The position numbers and the translations under genes were made by a program. A DNA stretch of 64,000 bases from Halocaridina rubra (lineage: Eukaryota > Arthropoda > Malacostraca > Decapoda > Atyidae), in the NCBI GenBank assembly GCA_037179515.1, contig JAXCGZ010009846.1, positions 1-64,000 on the forward strand. The letters run 5' to 3'. Below are positions 53,525 to 63,985 of the stretch, one piece after another (within the stretch, counting starts at the first letter, position 1; every line of letters begins with the position of its first letter). A model generated the notes under the pieces. That model was given only the letters and a program-made list of their open reading frames with translations. It ran no database searches and was not told the origin of the DNA.

Positions 53525-54160
53525 TTTACTTACGACATTTTATTTGTGGGTACTGCCATATACGCGCTCATACGCAGGCACGACCGCGATACTGTACTTG
53601 TTCATATTACTTACGACATTTTATTTGTGGGTACTGCCATATACGCGCTCATACGCAGGCACGACCGCGATACTGTACTTGTTCGTATTACTTACGACAT
53701 TTTATTTGTGGGTACTGCCATATACGCGCTCATACGCAGGCACGACCGCGATACTGTACTTGTTCGTATTACTTACGACATTTTATTTGTGGGTACTGCC
53801 ATATATGCGCTCATACGCAGGCACGACCGCTATACTGTACTTGATTGTACTCTCAGGCACTGGGTGCTAGTCGGTAAAATTCGTTGTTACTCATTCCTTT
53901 CATTTGCACCATAACTGCAGGTACTGCCACGTATTGCTGTTAAGCAGGCACGACTGCCATTCTGTATTACCAGTGTTTCATACACTGTTTTGCAACATAT
54001 TGTTGCTGTTGCACTTGATTGTGATGCTCATTCCTTTCATTTGCACAATAACCGCAGGTACTGCCACATATTGCTGTTAAGCAGGCACGACTGCCATTCT
54101 GTATTGCCAGTGTTTCATGCACTGTTTTGCAACATTTTGCTGCTGTTGCACTTGATTGAA
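53525..54160 (+). repeat. Leader tandem repeats of gypsy copy 2 (81 bp x4, then 137 bp x2)
   Basis: TACGACATTT starts at 53531, 53612, 53693 and 53774, an exact 81-bp period. CTCATTCC starts at 53890 and 54027, a 137-bp period. Both arrays lie between the PBS and the gag start. They give rise to repetitive ORFs in two frames (ITYDILFVGTAIYALIRRHD units), which I treat as non-coding echoes. Copy 1 has three and four units respectively. Confidence 0.9.
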
Positions 54161-54325
54161 TTTTGAGTCACTTTTATGGTGAGATTTTGAGATCACTTTT
54201 ACGTTTAAGTTTGAACTGTGGTGTTGTGTGGTTCTATCATTTTTTTTTCTACTACTGTACTGTAGAGATTTGTTTTTTTTAGTGGTTGTTTTGGCACTTC
54301 GTTATTGACTGTTCAGGAAACAAAC

Positions 54326-57300
54326 ATGGAAACCATCAAAACATTCGATGAGGAGCGTTACCTGGACATACTGATTGCTAGGGGTGAGAGATATGGGTTT
54401 TCCCCAAGACAGGAGCTCTTCGAATGGGCTTATGAGAAGATGGTTGAACGCCGAGATAAGCTGGAGGCACAAGCACGTGAGGAGGCACAAGCAAAACGTG
54501 AGGAGGCACAAGCACGTGAGGAGGCACAAGCAAAACGTGAGGAGGCACAAGCACAACGTGAGGAGGCACAAGCACAACGTGAGGAGGCACAAGCACAACG
54601 TGAGGAGGCACAAGCACAACGTGAACATGAGCTTGCGCTTGCTCGGCTTCGAGCGGAAATCCCAGACAGTAGTCCTTTATCCGGAAATAGAGATTACAGG
54701 AACGGGAAGCACAAGAGCCCCTCGCAGAACTTCAATCGTCCAGCTCCTCCTCCTCACACTCCTAAGCCTTATTACGGCCATGCACCCACACTCAAGAAGG
54801 ATGACCCGGTAAGACCTAAGCCTCAGCAGTTAAGAGGCAAAGGCCATTACTCTGCTCCACCTTCCCAGGGTTTTCAGCCAAACTCTAAGAGCCACCACAC
54901 TCCCTCACACAGCGGCGGCCCACATAGCCGTCTGGCCACTCACTCAGCCCATGTTGTGGAAACAGGGCCAGAAAGGGCCAATGAGGATAATGCCGAGGAA
55001 CCACCACACAAACTTGCCAATGTGGAATTCATCGAACATGATGATCTGGAAATGATCCCAAAATGCCTAGAAACCATAAATGGTGTGGAAGCTGAGATAG
55101 CCCTTGACACAGGGGCCAATGGCATACTTGTTGACGAGAGAATTGTCAGGGATGAAGATTTTACCAGCAAAGTCGTTCATGTGCGGGTTGTTGAAGGAAC
55201 ACCCCAAATACGACGTTGCTGTGTCATTAACCTGGATTGCAAATACTACAAGGGAAAAGCCCCAGCTGTGGCAATAATTGGGCTTATGTACCCTGTCTTG
55301 ATGGGTCGTGCACTGAACCTAGTTCCTACTTTCCAGGCCGACCTATACCATAAGGACATTTCTCGTTATAACTTCCCTCGGGGGAAGTCACATGAAGCCA
55401 TTTCAGCAGCAACTCCTGGCATCGATGCCAAGAATATGGACGATTCTCCGACTGACTCCGTTGAGTCTGCCGCAGTTAGTAAACGTAATGTGGAACACGG
55501 AGAGTTCCCCCCTCCTTTACCAGATGATGCACCTCAAGAGCCATTGAAGTCCCGTCCAGACTTTGCCAAATTGCAGCAAGACTGCCCCAGCCTCAAACGC
55601 TGGATGCAGCAGGCCACCGAGGGAAGGACCTTCACGATGAGAGGAGGAGGCCAGATCACTTATGCCCTTGAAGATGGAGTACTTCGTAGGCATGTGACTA
55701 AAGGTGGCCACACCTTTAAACAGTTGGTGGTGCCCGCTTCGTTGCGCCGCCAGGCTATGTATGTGGCACACCATTTACCTCTGAGTGGACACAGAGGCAA
55801 AGCAATAACTCGGCACGTCCTTCAGAAGGCTTTTGCATGGCCAAACATGTACACCGAGGTAGACAGATATGTAGGCTCCTGCCCTGTCTGTCAATGCACC
55901 TCAACGGCACCGGTACCGAAAGTTCCCATGGGGATAACTAAGCTCTCAATGGAGCCAATTTCCAATGTCGCTATTGACATACTAGGTCCTATTAATCCAA
56001 CTTTGTCCACGGGGAAACAATTCCTCCTGGTATATGCTGACCTGGCAACAAGGTACCCAGATGCAGTGCCACTGTCTTGTATCACAACTGAAGCAGTCGC
56101 TCATGCCCTATTTGAAATGTGCTCCAGGGTTGGCTTTCCTGAGCAGGTCACTTCTGACAATGGAAGTCAGTTTATAAGTAGGCACTTTGAGGCTTTCTGT
56201 AACCTTTTAGAAATCAAGCACATTCGTACGAGTGTCTATCATGCCCAATCAAATGGAGCATGCGAACGCTATAACGGGACATTGAAGCGATGTTTGCGCA
56301 AGCTAGTGATAGATATGCCTAGGCAGTGGGACAAGTACGTCCCTGCTGCACTTTTCTCCTTCAGAGACACGCCCCACGACACTACTGGATACTCGCCTTT
56401 CGAGATGATTTATGGTCATAAGGTCAGAGGCCCAGTAGAATTCTTGGCAGAATGTTGGGATTCACCTACCATTGAAGATGACGATAGGGACGTTCATGAG
56501 TATATTTTGAAGTTTTCGTCTCACCTCAAAAAGGCTTGGAAAACTGCACAATTAGCCATTAAGGGTCACCAGCAGACTGCCAAGCTCCTCTTTGACAAGC
56601 GTGCGCGGCGTCGTGCCCTGACACCCGGAGATCGAGCTCTGTTACTTCTTCCAACAGATACCCGCAAGCTAATGCTACGCTGGAAAGGACCGTACACTGT
56701 GGTACACCGGGTGACCCCTGACAATTATGTGCTAAATGTTGATGGCATTAACCGGAAATACCACATTAACCAGCTGAAGCTTTATTGTGAGGACCCGGAG
56801 GCCCACAGGGATCCTGCGCTGGCGCTCCCAGCAACCCCTATAGATGCCTCAAGCATCAACAGAACCTCCGAGGCTGCAGCAACGCAGGTGCTCCATTATA
56901 GCCACCCCTTACTTCCTATATTGGAATACTCCACCCTTGCAGTGGAGACAGACTTACGGGAGTGGAGTTTTTCTGAAGAAGCCCCTCTGGCCGCAGCCAC
57001 CGCCCTTGCAATTGAAGACATAAGCTTAGCTTTTGATGATGGTCAGGATCCTGCCATTCCCACACACCGAAAGGAAAGTGTGAGTAATTGTATTATTAAC
57101 TCCAGACTGCAACCGAGTCAACGGGAACAGCTGAACAAGCTATTTGAGGACTATGAGAACATCTTCAACGACCTCCCAGGCATTACCACTACCCTTGAGC
57201 ATCATGTCAGACTGACTGACCCAGAGCCATTTCGGCATTCCTATGGTCTTCCCCACCAGCTGTCCTTACGGCTGAAGGAAGATCTTGACACTTGGGTCCG

Positions 57301-58543
57301 CCTCGGAATAGTTGAAAAGAGCATTTCGCCTTGGTGTTCGCCGTTACTGGCAGTGCGTAAGCGAGATGGCAGTCACAGGTTCTGCCTTGACTGTCGTAAG
57401 CTTAACTCCCGTACCATCTTTGATGGAGAGCCCATTGCTGACGCCGAGCATATTTTCTCGTTGCTTTCTCAAGCCCGTTACCTGTCCAAGTTGGATTTGG
57501 CCAGTGGATTTTGGCAAGTCCCGTTGAGCGAGACTACCAAGCCTCTTACAGCTTTTTCCACAAGATATGGCCTATATCAGTTCAGGGTCATGCCTTTTGG
57601 TATGGTAAATGCCCCTGGCTGCTTCAGCAGACTCATGAGGATAGTACTACAGGATCTCGACAATGTTTCATGTTTTATAGACGACATCCTGGTGCATTCT
57701 CAGGATTGGTCATCGCACCTCGAGACTCTCCGCAGAGTTCTCACTCGTCTGAACCAGCATGGACTTCATTTAAAGCCTTCCAAATGTGAGATTGGTTTCA
57801 CACAATTGCAGTATCTCGGCCACGTGGTTGGAGAAGGAGTTATGTCCCCTATACATGACAGGGTACAAGCTATTAAGGATATGGAGAAACCTGCTACTGT
57901 CACTCAACTGAGATCATTCCTGGGTAGTGTCGGCTACTACCAACGGTTCATTCCACACTTTAATACTATCGCTGCCCCTTTGCAGCAACTGACCTCCTCG
58001 AAGCAAAGTAAATCCTCCCCTGTCAAATGGACAGATGAAGCGGAGAGAGCATTTTTCAAGCTCCGAGAAGCATTGGCAGGTGAGCCAGTATTACAACTGG
58101 TAAACCCTGATTTTCCATTTATCTTGCAGACCGACGCCTCAGACGAAGGCCTGGGTGCCGTGCTCTTGCAAGCCCGATCAGACAACTCAGCAGAAGTAGC
58201 TCCAGTGCGATATGCAAGCCGCAGGCTTCGCCCTGCAGAGCGAAATTACTCCACTGTGGAGAAGGAAGCTCTAGCTGCATATTGGGCCATAAAGAAATTT
58301 GAAGTCCATCTGTATGGCCAACATTTTACACTGAGAACCGACCACCGACCTCTCCTATATTTACAGACTGCAGACAAGCTAAATCCTCGTCTGAAAAGGT
58401 GGGCACTTTACCTGAATCTTTTCAAATTCACTGCCCAACATGTTCATGGCAAGGACAATGACCTTGCTGATCTACTAAGTCGACGGTCGTTACCCTCAAA
58501 TGAGGAAGCTGGTGCTGTTAGCCTAAATTTGGCTAGTCAGTAA
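54326..58543 (+). CDS. gag-pol of gypsy copy 2: short gag, protease, integrase, RT, RNase H
   Basis: One uninterrupted ORF of 1405 residues from the ATG at 54326 (METIKTF, the same start as in copy 1). In order: a short N-terminal stretch, a charged helical repeat (EEAQAQR units, about residues 50-105), a basic Pro/His-rich linker, protease (DTGANG, about 260), the integrase HHCC zinc domain (about 480-525), the integrase core with Asp (VAIDILG, about 550), Asp (SDNGSQF, about 610) and Glu 36 residues later (D-35-E), a GPY module (RWKGPYTV, about 785), RT (KLDLASGFW about 1055, FIDD about 1118) and RNase H (QTDASDEG about 1268). Integrase lies before RT, the reverse of usual Ty3/gypsy. No capsid or CCHC knuckle is visible. 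All catalytic residues look present. Confidence 0.93.
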   Translation: METIKTFDEERYLDILIARGERYGFSPRQELFEWAYEKMVERRDKLEAQAREEAQAKREEAQAREEAQAKREEAQAQREEAQAQREEAQAQREEAQAQREHELALARLRAEIPDSSPLSGNRDYRNGKHKSPSQNFNRPAPPPHTPKPYYGHAPTLKKDDPVRPKPQQLRGKGHYSAPPSQGFQPNSKSHHTPSHSGGPHSRLATHSAHVVETGPERANEDNAEEPPHKLANVEFIEHDDLEMIPKCLETINGVEAEIALDTGANGILVDERIVRDEDFTSKVVHVRVVEGTPQIRRCCVINLDCKYYKGKAPAVAIIGLMYPVLMGRALNLVPTFQADLYHKDISRYNFPRGKSHEAISAATPGIDAKNMDDSPTDSVESAAVSKRNVEHGEFPPPLPDDAPQEPLKSRPDFAKLQQDCPSLKRWMQQATEGRTFTMRGGGQITYALEDGVLRRHVTKGGHTFKQLVVPASLRRQAMYVAHHLPLSGHRGKAITRHVLQKAFAWPNMYTEVDRYVGSCPVCQCTSTAPVPKVPMGITKLSMEPISNVAIDILGPINPTLSTGKQFLLVYADLATRYPDAVPLSCITTEAVAHALFEMCSRVGFPEQVTSDNGSQFISRHFEAFCNLLEIKHIRTSVYHAQSNGACERYNGTLKRCLRKLVIDMPRQWDKYVPAALFSFRDTPHDTTGYSPFEMIYGHKVRGPVEFLAECWDSPTIEDDDRDVHEYILKFSSHLKKAWKTAQLAIKGHQQTAKLLFDKRARRRALTPGDRALLLLPTDTRKLMLRWKGPYTVVHRVTPDNYVLNVDGINRKYHINQLKLYCEDPEAHRDPALALPATPIDASSINRTSEAAATQVLHYSHPLLPILEYSTLAVETDLREWSFSEEAPLAAATALAIEDISLAFDDGQDPAIPTHRKESVSNCIINSRLQPSQREQLNKLFEDYENIFNDLPGITTTLEHHVRLTDPEPFRHSYGLPHQLSLRLKEDLDTWVRLGIVEKSISPWCSPLLAVRKRDGSHRFCLDCRKLNSRTIFDGEPIADAEHIFSLLSQARYLSKLDLASGFWQVPLSETTKPLTAFSTRYGLYQFRVMPFGMVNAPGCFSRLMRIVLQDLDNVSCFIDDILVHSQDWSSHLETLRRVLTRLNQHGLHLKPSKCEIGFTQLQYLGHVVGEGVMSPIHDRVQAIKDMEKPATVTQLRSFLGSVGYYQRFIPHFNTIAAPLQQLTSSKQSKSSPVKWTDEAERAFFKLREALAGEPVLQLVNPDFPFILQTDASDEGLGAVLLQARSDNSAEVAPVRYASRRLRPAERNYSTVEKEALAAYWAIKKFEVHLYGQHFTLRTDHRPLLYLQTADKLNPRLKRWALYLNLFKFTAQHVHGKDNDLADLLSRRSLPSNEEAGAVSLNLASQ

Positions 58544-59180
58544 AGATTACTTCTCTAATGTGTTGTTTATTTTTATGTTTATCTTTTATGTCTTTAATAC
58601 TGTACTGTACTTGTTTACTTTAGCGTACAAACGTTATTCCTAATGGAAAACGAAAAAGGTGAAGAATAATTTTTTGATCGTAGTTTTATGTTTCCCTTTG
58701 TGGGACTTTGAAAGCCAGAACTTGGCAGAAACATTTTAGTTTAGTGTTGAATAGCTGAAACTGTTTTAAATCCAGTCGCCAATGTTAGTGACGACGTGGT
58801 TCAAATGTTTAATTTGCGTATACTGTATTTTATTTTGTATATTATATTATTGCCTTCTTGCATGTGAAGCATTCATAAACTTAAATATTGATATTCACTG
58901 ATATCTAATTGTGATTTAATTTTCTTGAAATTTGAATTTGATCACATTTCTTTTATGTTTTGCATGTCATTTAATGTTTTGTTTACAAGACTTGTTTACT
59001 TTTACTAATAGTATGATATGTTCCAGTGGTGGATCCCATTCTTATTATTCATTTGTTCTTTTCCATGAGAAGGATATCTCATCCCTCATAATAACACTGA
59101 AGTCACCGTAACTTCCTCTGTTCTTTTTTCGCCTTCTGTAGTAGAATTTTGCTAAATCAATATTCTCTAGAAAGGGCCTT
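58544..59180 (+). other. 3' untranslated region of gypsy copy 2
   Basis: AT-rich, no ORF with a motif, no envelope gene. It ends with TCTCTAGAAAGGGCCTT, whose purine run is the probable plus-strand primer. Confidence 0.75.
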
Positions 59181-61162
59181 TGTGACAGAGTGTTTCGCTC
59201 AATGTCAACAGAGGCTGTTAGATGCCTTATTAAATAAATTAGTAACATAACTGTTATTTTCTAACTAAAAAAATTAAAATAATTCCCTTTAATATAACTG
59301 TTATTTTCTAACTAATAAAATAATTCCCACTTCTTGACTTTCGCAGATTATGATTATTTGCAATTTGTATTTTAGCTTATAGCTAATTGTAAAAATAGCT
59401 TATTTACTCTTCTTGTACGTGTAGAAGTATAGCCCCAATATAAAGGCTGCTCCTATTTTTCTGTCTGCTCAGAGCCAAGAAAATTAAGAAACAAATAACC
59501 AGTAACCTAACTTTTCATTACTATTCTCGTTTTATTTTATTTGCTTCCACTTGTTGCACCTAAAAATACTGTCTCTCCCTTGCATCTCTGCTATAATTGC
59601 CTGCCAGGGACCACCACTAAAATAGTCCTTAAAATGAAATCAGAGCCAATTACTGCTCTAGGAATGTCTCCTACAGATGACGTCACGAAGCACAACAAGG
59701 AGACGCTCTCTTTTGGCGCCGAGACTGCCCAGAGGCAACATCTCGCCTGGGTGGTCTAAGTTTATTTTAAATCCTTTTATGTGGCATCTTCACAGGAATT
59801 CATCTAGCACAACAAGGAATTCATCTAGCACAACAAGGTGAGGGATAGTGTATGGTAAAGCTCGTGGGTCAAGCAAATTGGTTTATTTTCGAGAATTAGT
59901 TACATTCGTTACTGGATAAATCTTATGGATTTCTATTCTCAGATTCCATTCCCAGTCACACGAAATTTTGTAGATTACCACACTGGAATCTCACATGCCA
60001 AAGTTAATTCCTTAACCTGTAAATTACAGCTGATATATATTGCTGAGAAGTTTCTTTTCACTGAATGTGATAAACGAAAATCTCATCCTCTGAAGACTAG
60101 TTATGAGCCCGTAAAAATCTATCTCTCTTCCTAATAAATTCTAATTTCATTTCACCCCTTTCTATCATCGTAAATAAAGTGTTTTTACTTCAAAAACTCG
60201 TCAATAAAGCTATTTGCCAAAAAGCCAAATTGCAAATATTTAAAAGGTAATTTTTCCCAGTTGGCTATGCAAATATTTCTTGTTAACCACAATTTAATGA
60301 ATGCATACCGTATTTATCTTGCTAATTCTGCATATGTTGGGGATAAAGTGTTTTGAGTTATAAGTTGCAAATACCTCAAAAGGTGGTTTTGCACCCTTTT
60401 TTTATTGCAAAGTTCTTGATAACTAAAAGTGAATGAATACTGTATTTATCTCGTAGATTCTTCCTTTACCCTAAATAGAGTGTTTTACCATATTAATTTC
60501 ATATCAGGAATAAGCATTGCAACTTTTGTGGTTGCCCACAATTTAAGGAATACATACAGTACTGTATTTGTCTTGCTTATTCTTCATTTATTGTGAATAT
60601 ATTATTTTCTTTAAAACCAGTAAAGAATTAATGTTTTGTATGCTATTATGGTAGCATAAATATTTCTGGTTAGCTGTGAATAACCTATATATATTCATCC
60701 AGTAGAATGACATTGGAAACTCATTATATGTGTGCTCATGCTTTCAGTTTCCCATTATAAACAGTGTGTCATTTCTGTTTCTGAAATTGCAGTGTCCTGT
60801 ATTCTACTCTGCCTGTGTGACAGAGGTAATCATCGAGTTGAGGCCAAAGTCTTGGCATACGTCCGTGGTGCCGGGAAACGAACTCATACTCACCTCCTCC
60901 GGGATTCGAGGCAGCATTTCATAAAATTTAATTTGAGAAATTTAATTCAATTCTTTTAATGTCATTGCATTTCCAAAATTAAAAGAAAGTTGAATTCTGA
61001 GTTTCATTTAACCGACTAATGGTAATAAAAATGGGGTGTTCAAGTACAAATATCTGTCCTGTCTGTTTGTGAGCTCTTAACCGAGCTCGGTACTTTGAGT
61101 CCCCTTAGTAAAACAGAATCTTAAAAAAACACTCTAGCATCATTAAAAACCCCAACCCCACA
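59181..61162 (+). repeat. 3' LTR of gypsy copy 2
   Basis: 1982 bp, ending CCCCAACCCCACA, followed by GGCTC, the second copy of the target duplication. Confidence 0.95.
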
Positions 61163-61167
61163 GGCTC

Positions 61168-61399
61168 TAACAGCTGAATTGGTCATCAACTATCAGTAAA
61201 ATGTACCTTTTAACAGCCAAGTACGTAATTGCCCAACCAGTTTGTTAAAGGACCACTTAATGTTCATATATCCACACCTCCCTTCCTCCTCACGCTCATA
61301 GCACCATTATGAGTGGCCTCTCTTTTCCATGAGTCGAGGTGTATGACGTGGTACAGTGGGGGGGTTATCTACAGGACTTTTCAGTGCCGAGCATGGGGC
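61168..61399. other. Sequence between gypsy copy 2 and the gag-integrase remnant
   Basis: It continues the insertion-site sequence of 50752-50860. No gene or recognised repeat. Confidence 0.5.
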
Positions 61400-61590
61400 C
61401 ACAGGGACTTTGGGAAGAGGGTCATCGGTAGGAGAAGGCACTGGACGGAGATGTCAAAAATTCAGCCGCCAGACTCGTCTGCTGAGAAGATGTACCTCGT
61501 ACTCCCTGGCCCTGCAGCAGCCTATAACTACTCCGACCTTGTCCCAACAGTGTGACATCGGGTCTTGAATCTGGACACACTAGCCAACGG

Positions 61591-62160
61591 TCAACCTGGC
61601 AAGGAGAGGGCGTGAGAATCATACCGGTGCTTGACTTGTTCAATACGAGCGGCAGTTCGGTGGTCACAGTCCTCGATCCGGGCTTGCCATTCCTTGGAGA
61701 AGGACTCTGGGTGACCCAGAACACAGGAGTTGAAGGGGTGGCCATACAGCACCTGGATGGGAGAGTGATTGTGTAGTCCTCCCAGTCTTTTTCCATTGGG
61801 CGCCATCTTCAAAATGAGATGCTTTGCAGACTTGACTGCTGCCTCGGCATGCCCATTTGATTTGGGATAGTGGGGCGAGGACTTCACATGGTGAACGCCC
61901 CAGCGTTCCATGTGGTTCCGGTAGTCAGCACTTTTAAACGGTGGGCCTCCATCGGCCCTGAGGTGGAGGGGAACACCAGCTTCTCGGAAGTATCTGCAGA
62001 ACATTCTGACAACTCTTGAAGCTGTTGTGTCGAGTCCGCAGGATACGACCTTAGGCCAGCCTGACAATCTGTCTGCAATTACCAGGAATGACTTCCCTGC
62101 AAACTAAAAGAAATCAGTGGAGACAAACTCGAAAGGCCTTGTAGGATGATCGTCAGATAG
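61591..62160 (-). pseudogene. gypsy integrase core remnant
   Basis: The minus strand reads an integrase core: the first Asp region (FVSTDFF, then a stop at about 62106-62104), IADRLSGWPKVV, the second Asp in LRADGGPPF, and Glu in GHAEAAVK, so the D,D,E triad is readable. It ends with VLYGHPFNSCVLGHPE and a C-terminal linker. A stop codon and later frameshifts (61422-61600) show decay. Confidence 0.82.
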
Positions 62161-62164
62161 GAAG

Positions 62165-63384
62165 GGTTGCTGTTGCTGCTAGACTCCTGAAGGGTCCTGT
62201 CGGTTTCCGGAGAAGGTGATGATTCATGCACTGTGGTGATGGCATTGCATGTAACGATGCGTCGTATTGGACAACAGCTGCCGTGTTTCTTGCAGGGAGA
62301 AGGGGAAGCTCTACTGTAGCCTGAATAGCTGTCCATGTACTTTTTCTTGCAACATCTGTTGTAGTGGCCAGTCTTGTTACAATGGCAGCATTGCACATCC
62401 TTTGCTGGGCATCTAGGGGTCTTGACCCAATAACCCTAACGACCACAGTTGGTACAGCTGCCGTCTGTAGCAGGGCACCTTCCTGGGCCATGTCTTCAGT
62501 TACAGGACAGGCATAAGTAACTGAGGGAGACTGTGTCTGTGGAGTCTGCTGGGAGGAGGCCGTCTTCTGCCATTGTTGTTCCTTCTTGTACCCAGAAATG
62601 GCACATAGGTGACTGGGCAAGGCATGAATTGCTGAATCAGTTGTACGAGCAGCCTCAAATGACCTACAACATGTGACGAATGTGTGGAGGGATGCAGCTT
62701 TGTCGAGAGAGATAAGGCGATGTACAAGGTCCTGATCTCGAACTCCCTTCAGGATCACCATCTTCAACTGTGTCTCGGCACACGTAATGGGATCGCCAGA
62801 ACCCTGGTCTGTCTCTTCAGCCAGGTTTTTGAGGTGGACATAAGAGTCGCTGAAGGACCCACCGTCAACTTGTATGCAGCAAAGTAGGTCATGACATCAA
62901 ATTGCTTCGTGCCTGTGATTCTTGAAGTGATCTTGCAAACAGTCGAGTACTTCGTCAATGGTGAGAGGTGTCTGAAGGGATGCCAAGTGTTTGCTCCAGA
63001 ACTTTTCGAAAATAAAAGGAGACACATGTGCAGCTGTGTAAGATGTTTCTCTCTTGACAATTTCTGAAGGTCTGTCATGACAGCAAAGTTGTGCCACCTC
63101 CAACACCACTGAGGAAAACTTGTTGAATCTGCTTGCAGAGTGGATGGGCTCTGTGGCACTGGTTTGCTTGGAGAGGGAGGAGCAGCTGTGGATGTAGTCG
63201 TGAAAACAGGTGTGGCAAGTGGATGAACTGGAGGATTGCGAGTCACAGGAGGAGTCGCAGATGTATCATGGGAATTGACACTAACAGATGAGTCTGTCGG
63301 GGTTGTGGGGTGGTTAGGGACAGCTTTTGTGGGCGGGGCAGCTGTGGGCAAGGGACCTGTGCCACTCAACATGTTTGACATCAT
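62165..63384 (-). pseudogene. gypsy gag remnant with zinc knuckles
   Basis: Gag pieces in several frames. A Pro/Thr/Ser-rich N-terminus (63384 to about 63140), a capsid-like helical stretch (SFPQWCW, then FDVMTYFAAYKLTV near 62900), then LKMVILKGVRDQDLVHRLISLD at 62700-62770 and a C-terminal CHCNKTGHYNRCC knuckle near 62380. At least two frameshifts. It would have formed the particle and bound RNA in the intact element. Confidence is lower for the exact limits. Confidence 0.7.
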
Positions 63385-63390
63385 ATGTAG

Positions 63391-63879
63391 GAGAGCCGTA
63401 TATCTTGCATTTTCCTCCCAGAATCATAATTTGTCCACCTTCCTACCAAGCTCATCCGGCATTGCTCAGACACTTGTATAAACTTCAGAAGTTACATAAC
63501 ATCACGACTTTTAACTCGTGTGGCCGCAATGTTGGGAGTTAGCAGCGGTGGGAGGGAGTATGCGGCAACCTCTGCCTCATAATGAGTGGTTTCTTCCTCA
63601 TATTTCTCATGAAGAGCAGTGAAGAAGTGAATTTAAAACACATTCCTGAGTAAAAAGTAGTGAAAATAGGTGAAAAGTGCGTGAGTAAGGCGCAACATGG
63701 CCACAAAATAACACTGGGGGGGGGGTATGCACTGTACTGATTCACTACACTACACTTGTTGAGCAGTATACATGATACTAAAATGTCTTTTACTGCACGT
63801 TAATCCAATACGAAGTGTTGCGGGGATTCCAGTAACCCAGATGAGTAGGCTGATTCCCCTTCTCACGCACTATTATTCT
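63391..63879. other. Unassigned stretch, possible 5' leader of the gag remnant
   Basis: Contains a G run at 63716-63725. It may include leader or LTR sequence of the gypsy remnant, but no second LTR copy is present to prove it. Confidence 0.4.
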
Positions 63880-63985
63880 ATAAAGGTGTTATCCGCCCCT
63901 GCTTAGAATACTCCTATCACATCTGGAGTGCTTCTTCTTATACTCATCTTGATAGAGCTGAATCTAAGTCCATTCAACTCATATA
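63880..63985 (+). mobile_element. CR1-like LINE scrap interrupted by a Tigger end
   Basis: GTTATCCGCCCCTGCTTAGA and the following bases match 20795-20900 of the CR1-like LINE (IRPCLEY). It stops at TA (63984-63985), where a Tigger terminal repeat begins. Confidence 0.75.

Larger units (their letters stand above)
50861..61162 (+). mobile_element. Gmr1-like Ty3/gypsy LTR retrotransposon, copy 2 (young, ORF intact)
   Basis: The LTRs are 50861-52842 and 59181-61162, both 1982 bp and TG...CA. The target duplication is GGCTC at 50856-50860 and 61163-61167. In order: PBS 52847-52864, a leader with tandem repeats, one gag-pol ORF 54326-58543, a 3' UTR, and a purine run AGAAAGGG at 59169-59176 just before the 3' LTR. 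I find five differences between the LTRs over their full length (0.25%), so the insertion is recent. No envelope ORF. It is inverted relative to copy 1 at 1426-11375. Confidence 0.95.
61400..63390 (-). mobile_element. Ty3/gypsy remnant with gag joined to integrase, middle of pol deleted
   Basis: On the minus strand, gag-like sequence (63384 to about 62200) with a CHCNKTGHYNRCC knuckle is followed within a few tens of bases by an integrase core (from about 62160). Protease, RT and RNase H are absent. No LTR pair could be found in the window. The integrase type (ADGGPPFKS, then SPHYPKSNGHAEAAVKSAK) resembles the widespread Mag/K02A2.6-type group, and is not the family of copies 1 and 2. Confidence 0.8.

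Noticed and set aside
53486..53914. 142-residue repetitive ORF (and 8630-8977 in copy 1)
   Set aside because: The 81-bp repeat unit is a multiple of three, so any open frame is repeated. The two element copies differ in unit number and no coding motif is seen; it lies in the untranslated leader.
58544..59180. Envelope gene in gypsy copy 2
   Set aside because: No ORF longer than a few dozen codons lies downstream of RNase H, and copy 1 also has none.
61313..61776. Plus-strand ORFs opposite the integrase remnant
   Set aside because: No motif, and the minus strand has clear integrase residues.
63540..63880. LTR for the gag-integrase remnant
   Set aside because: Only one candidate flank lies in the window and no matching second copy or TG...CA pair could be shown.
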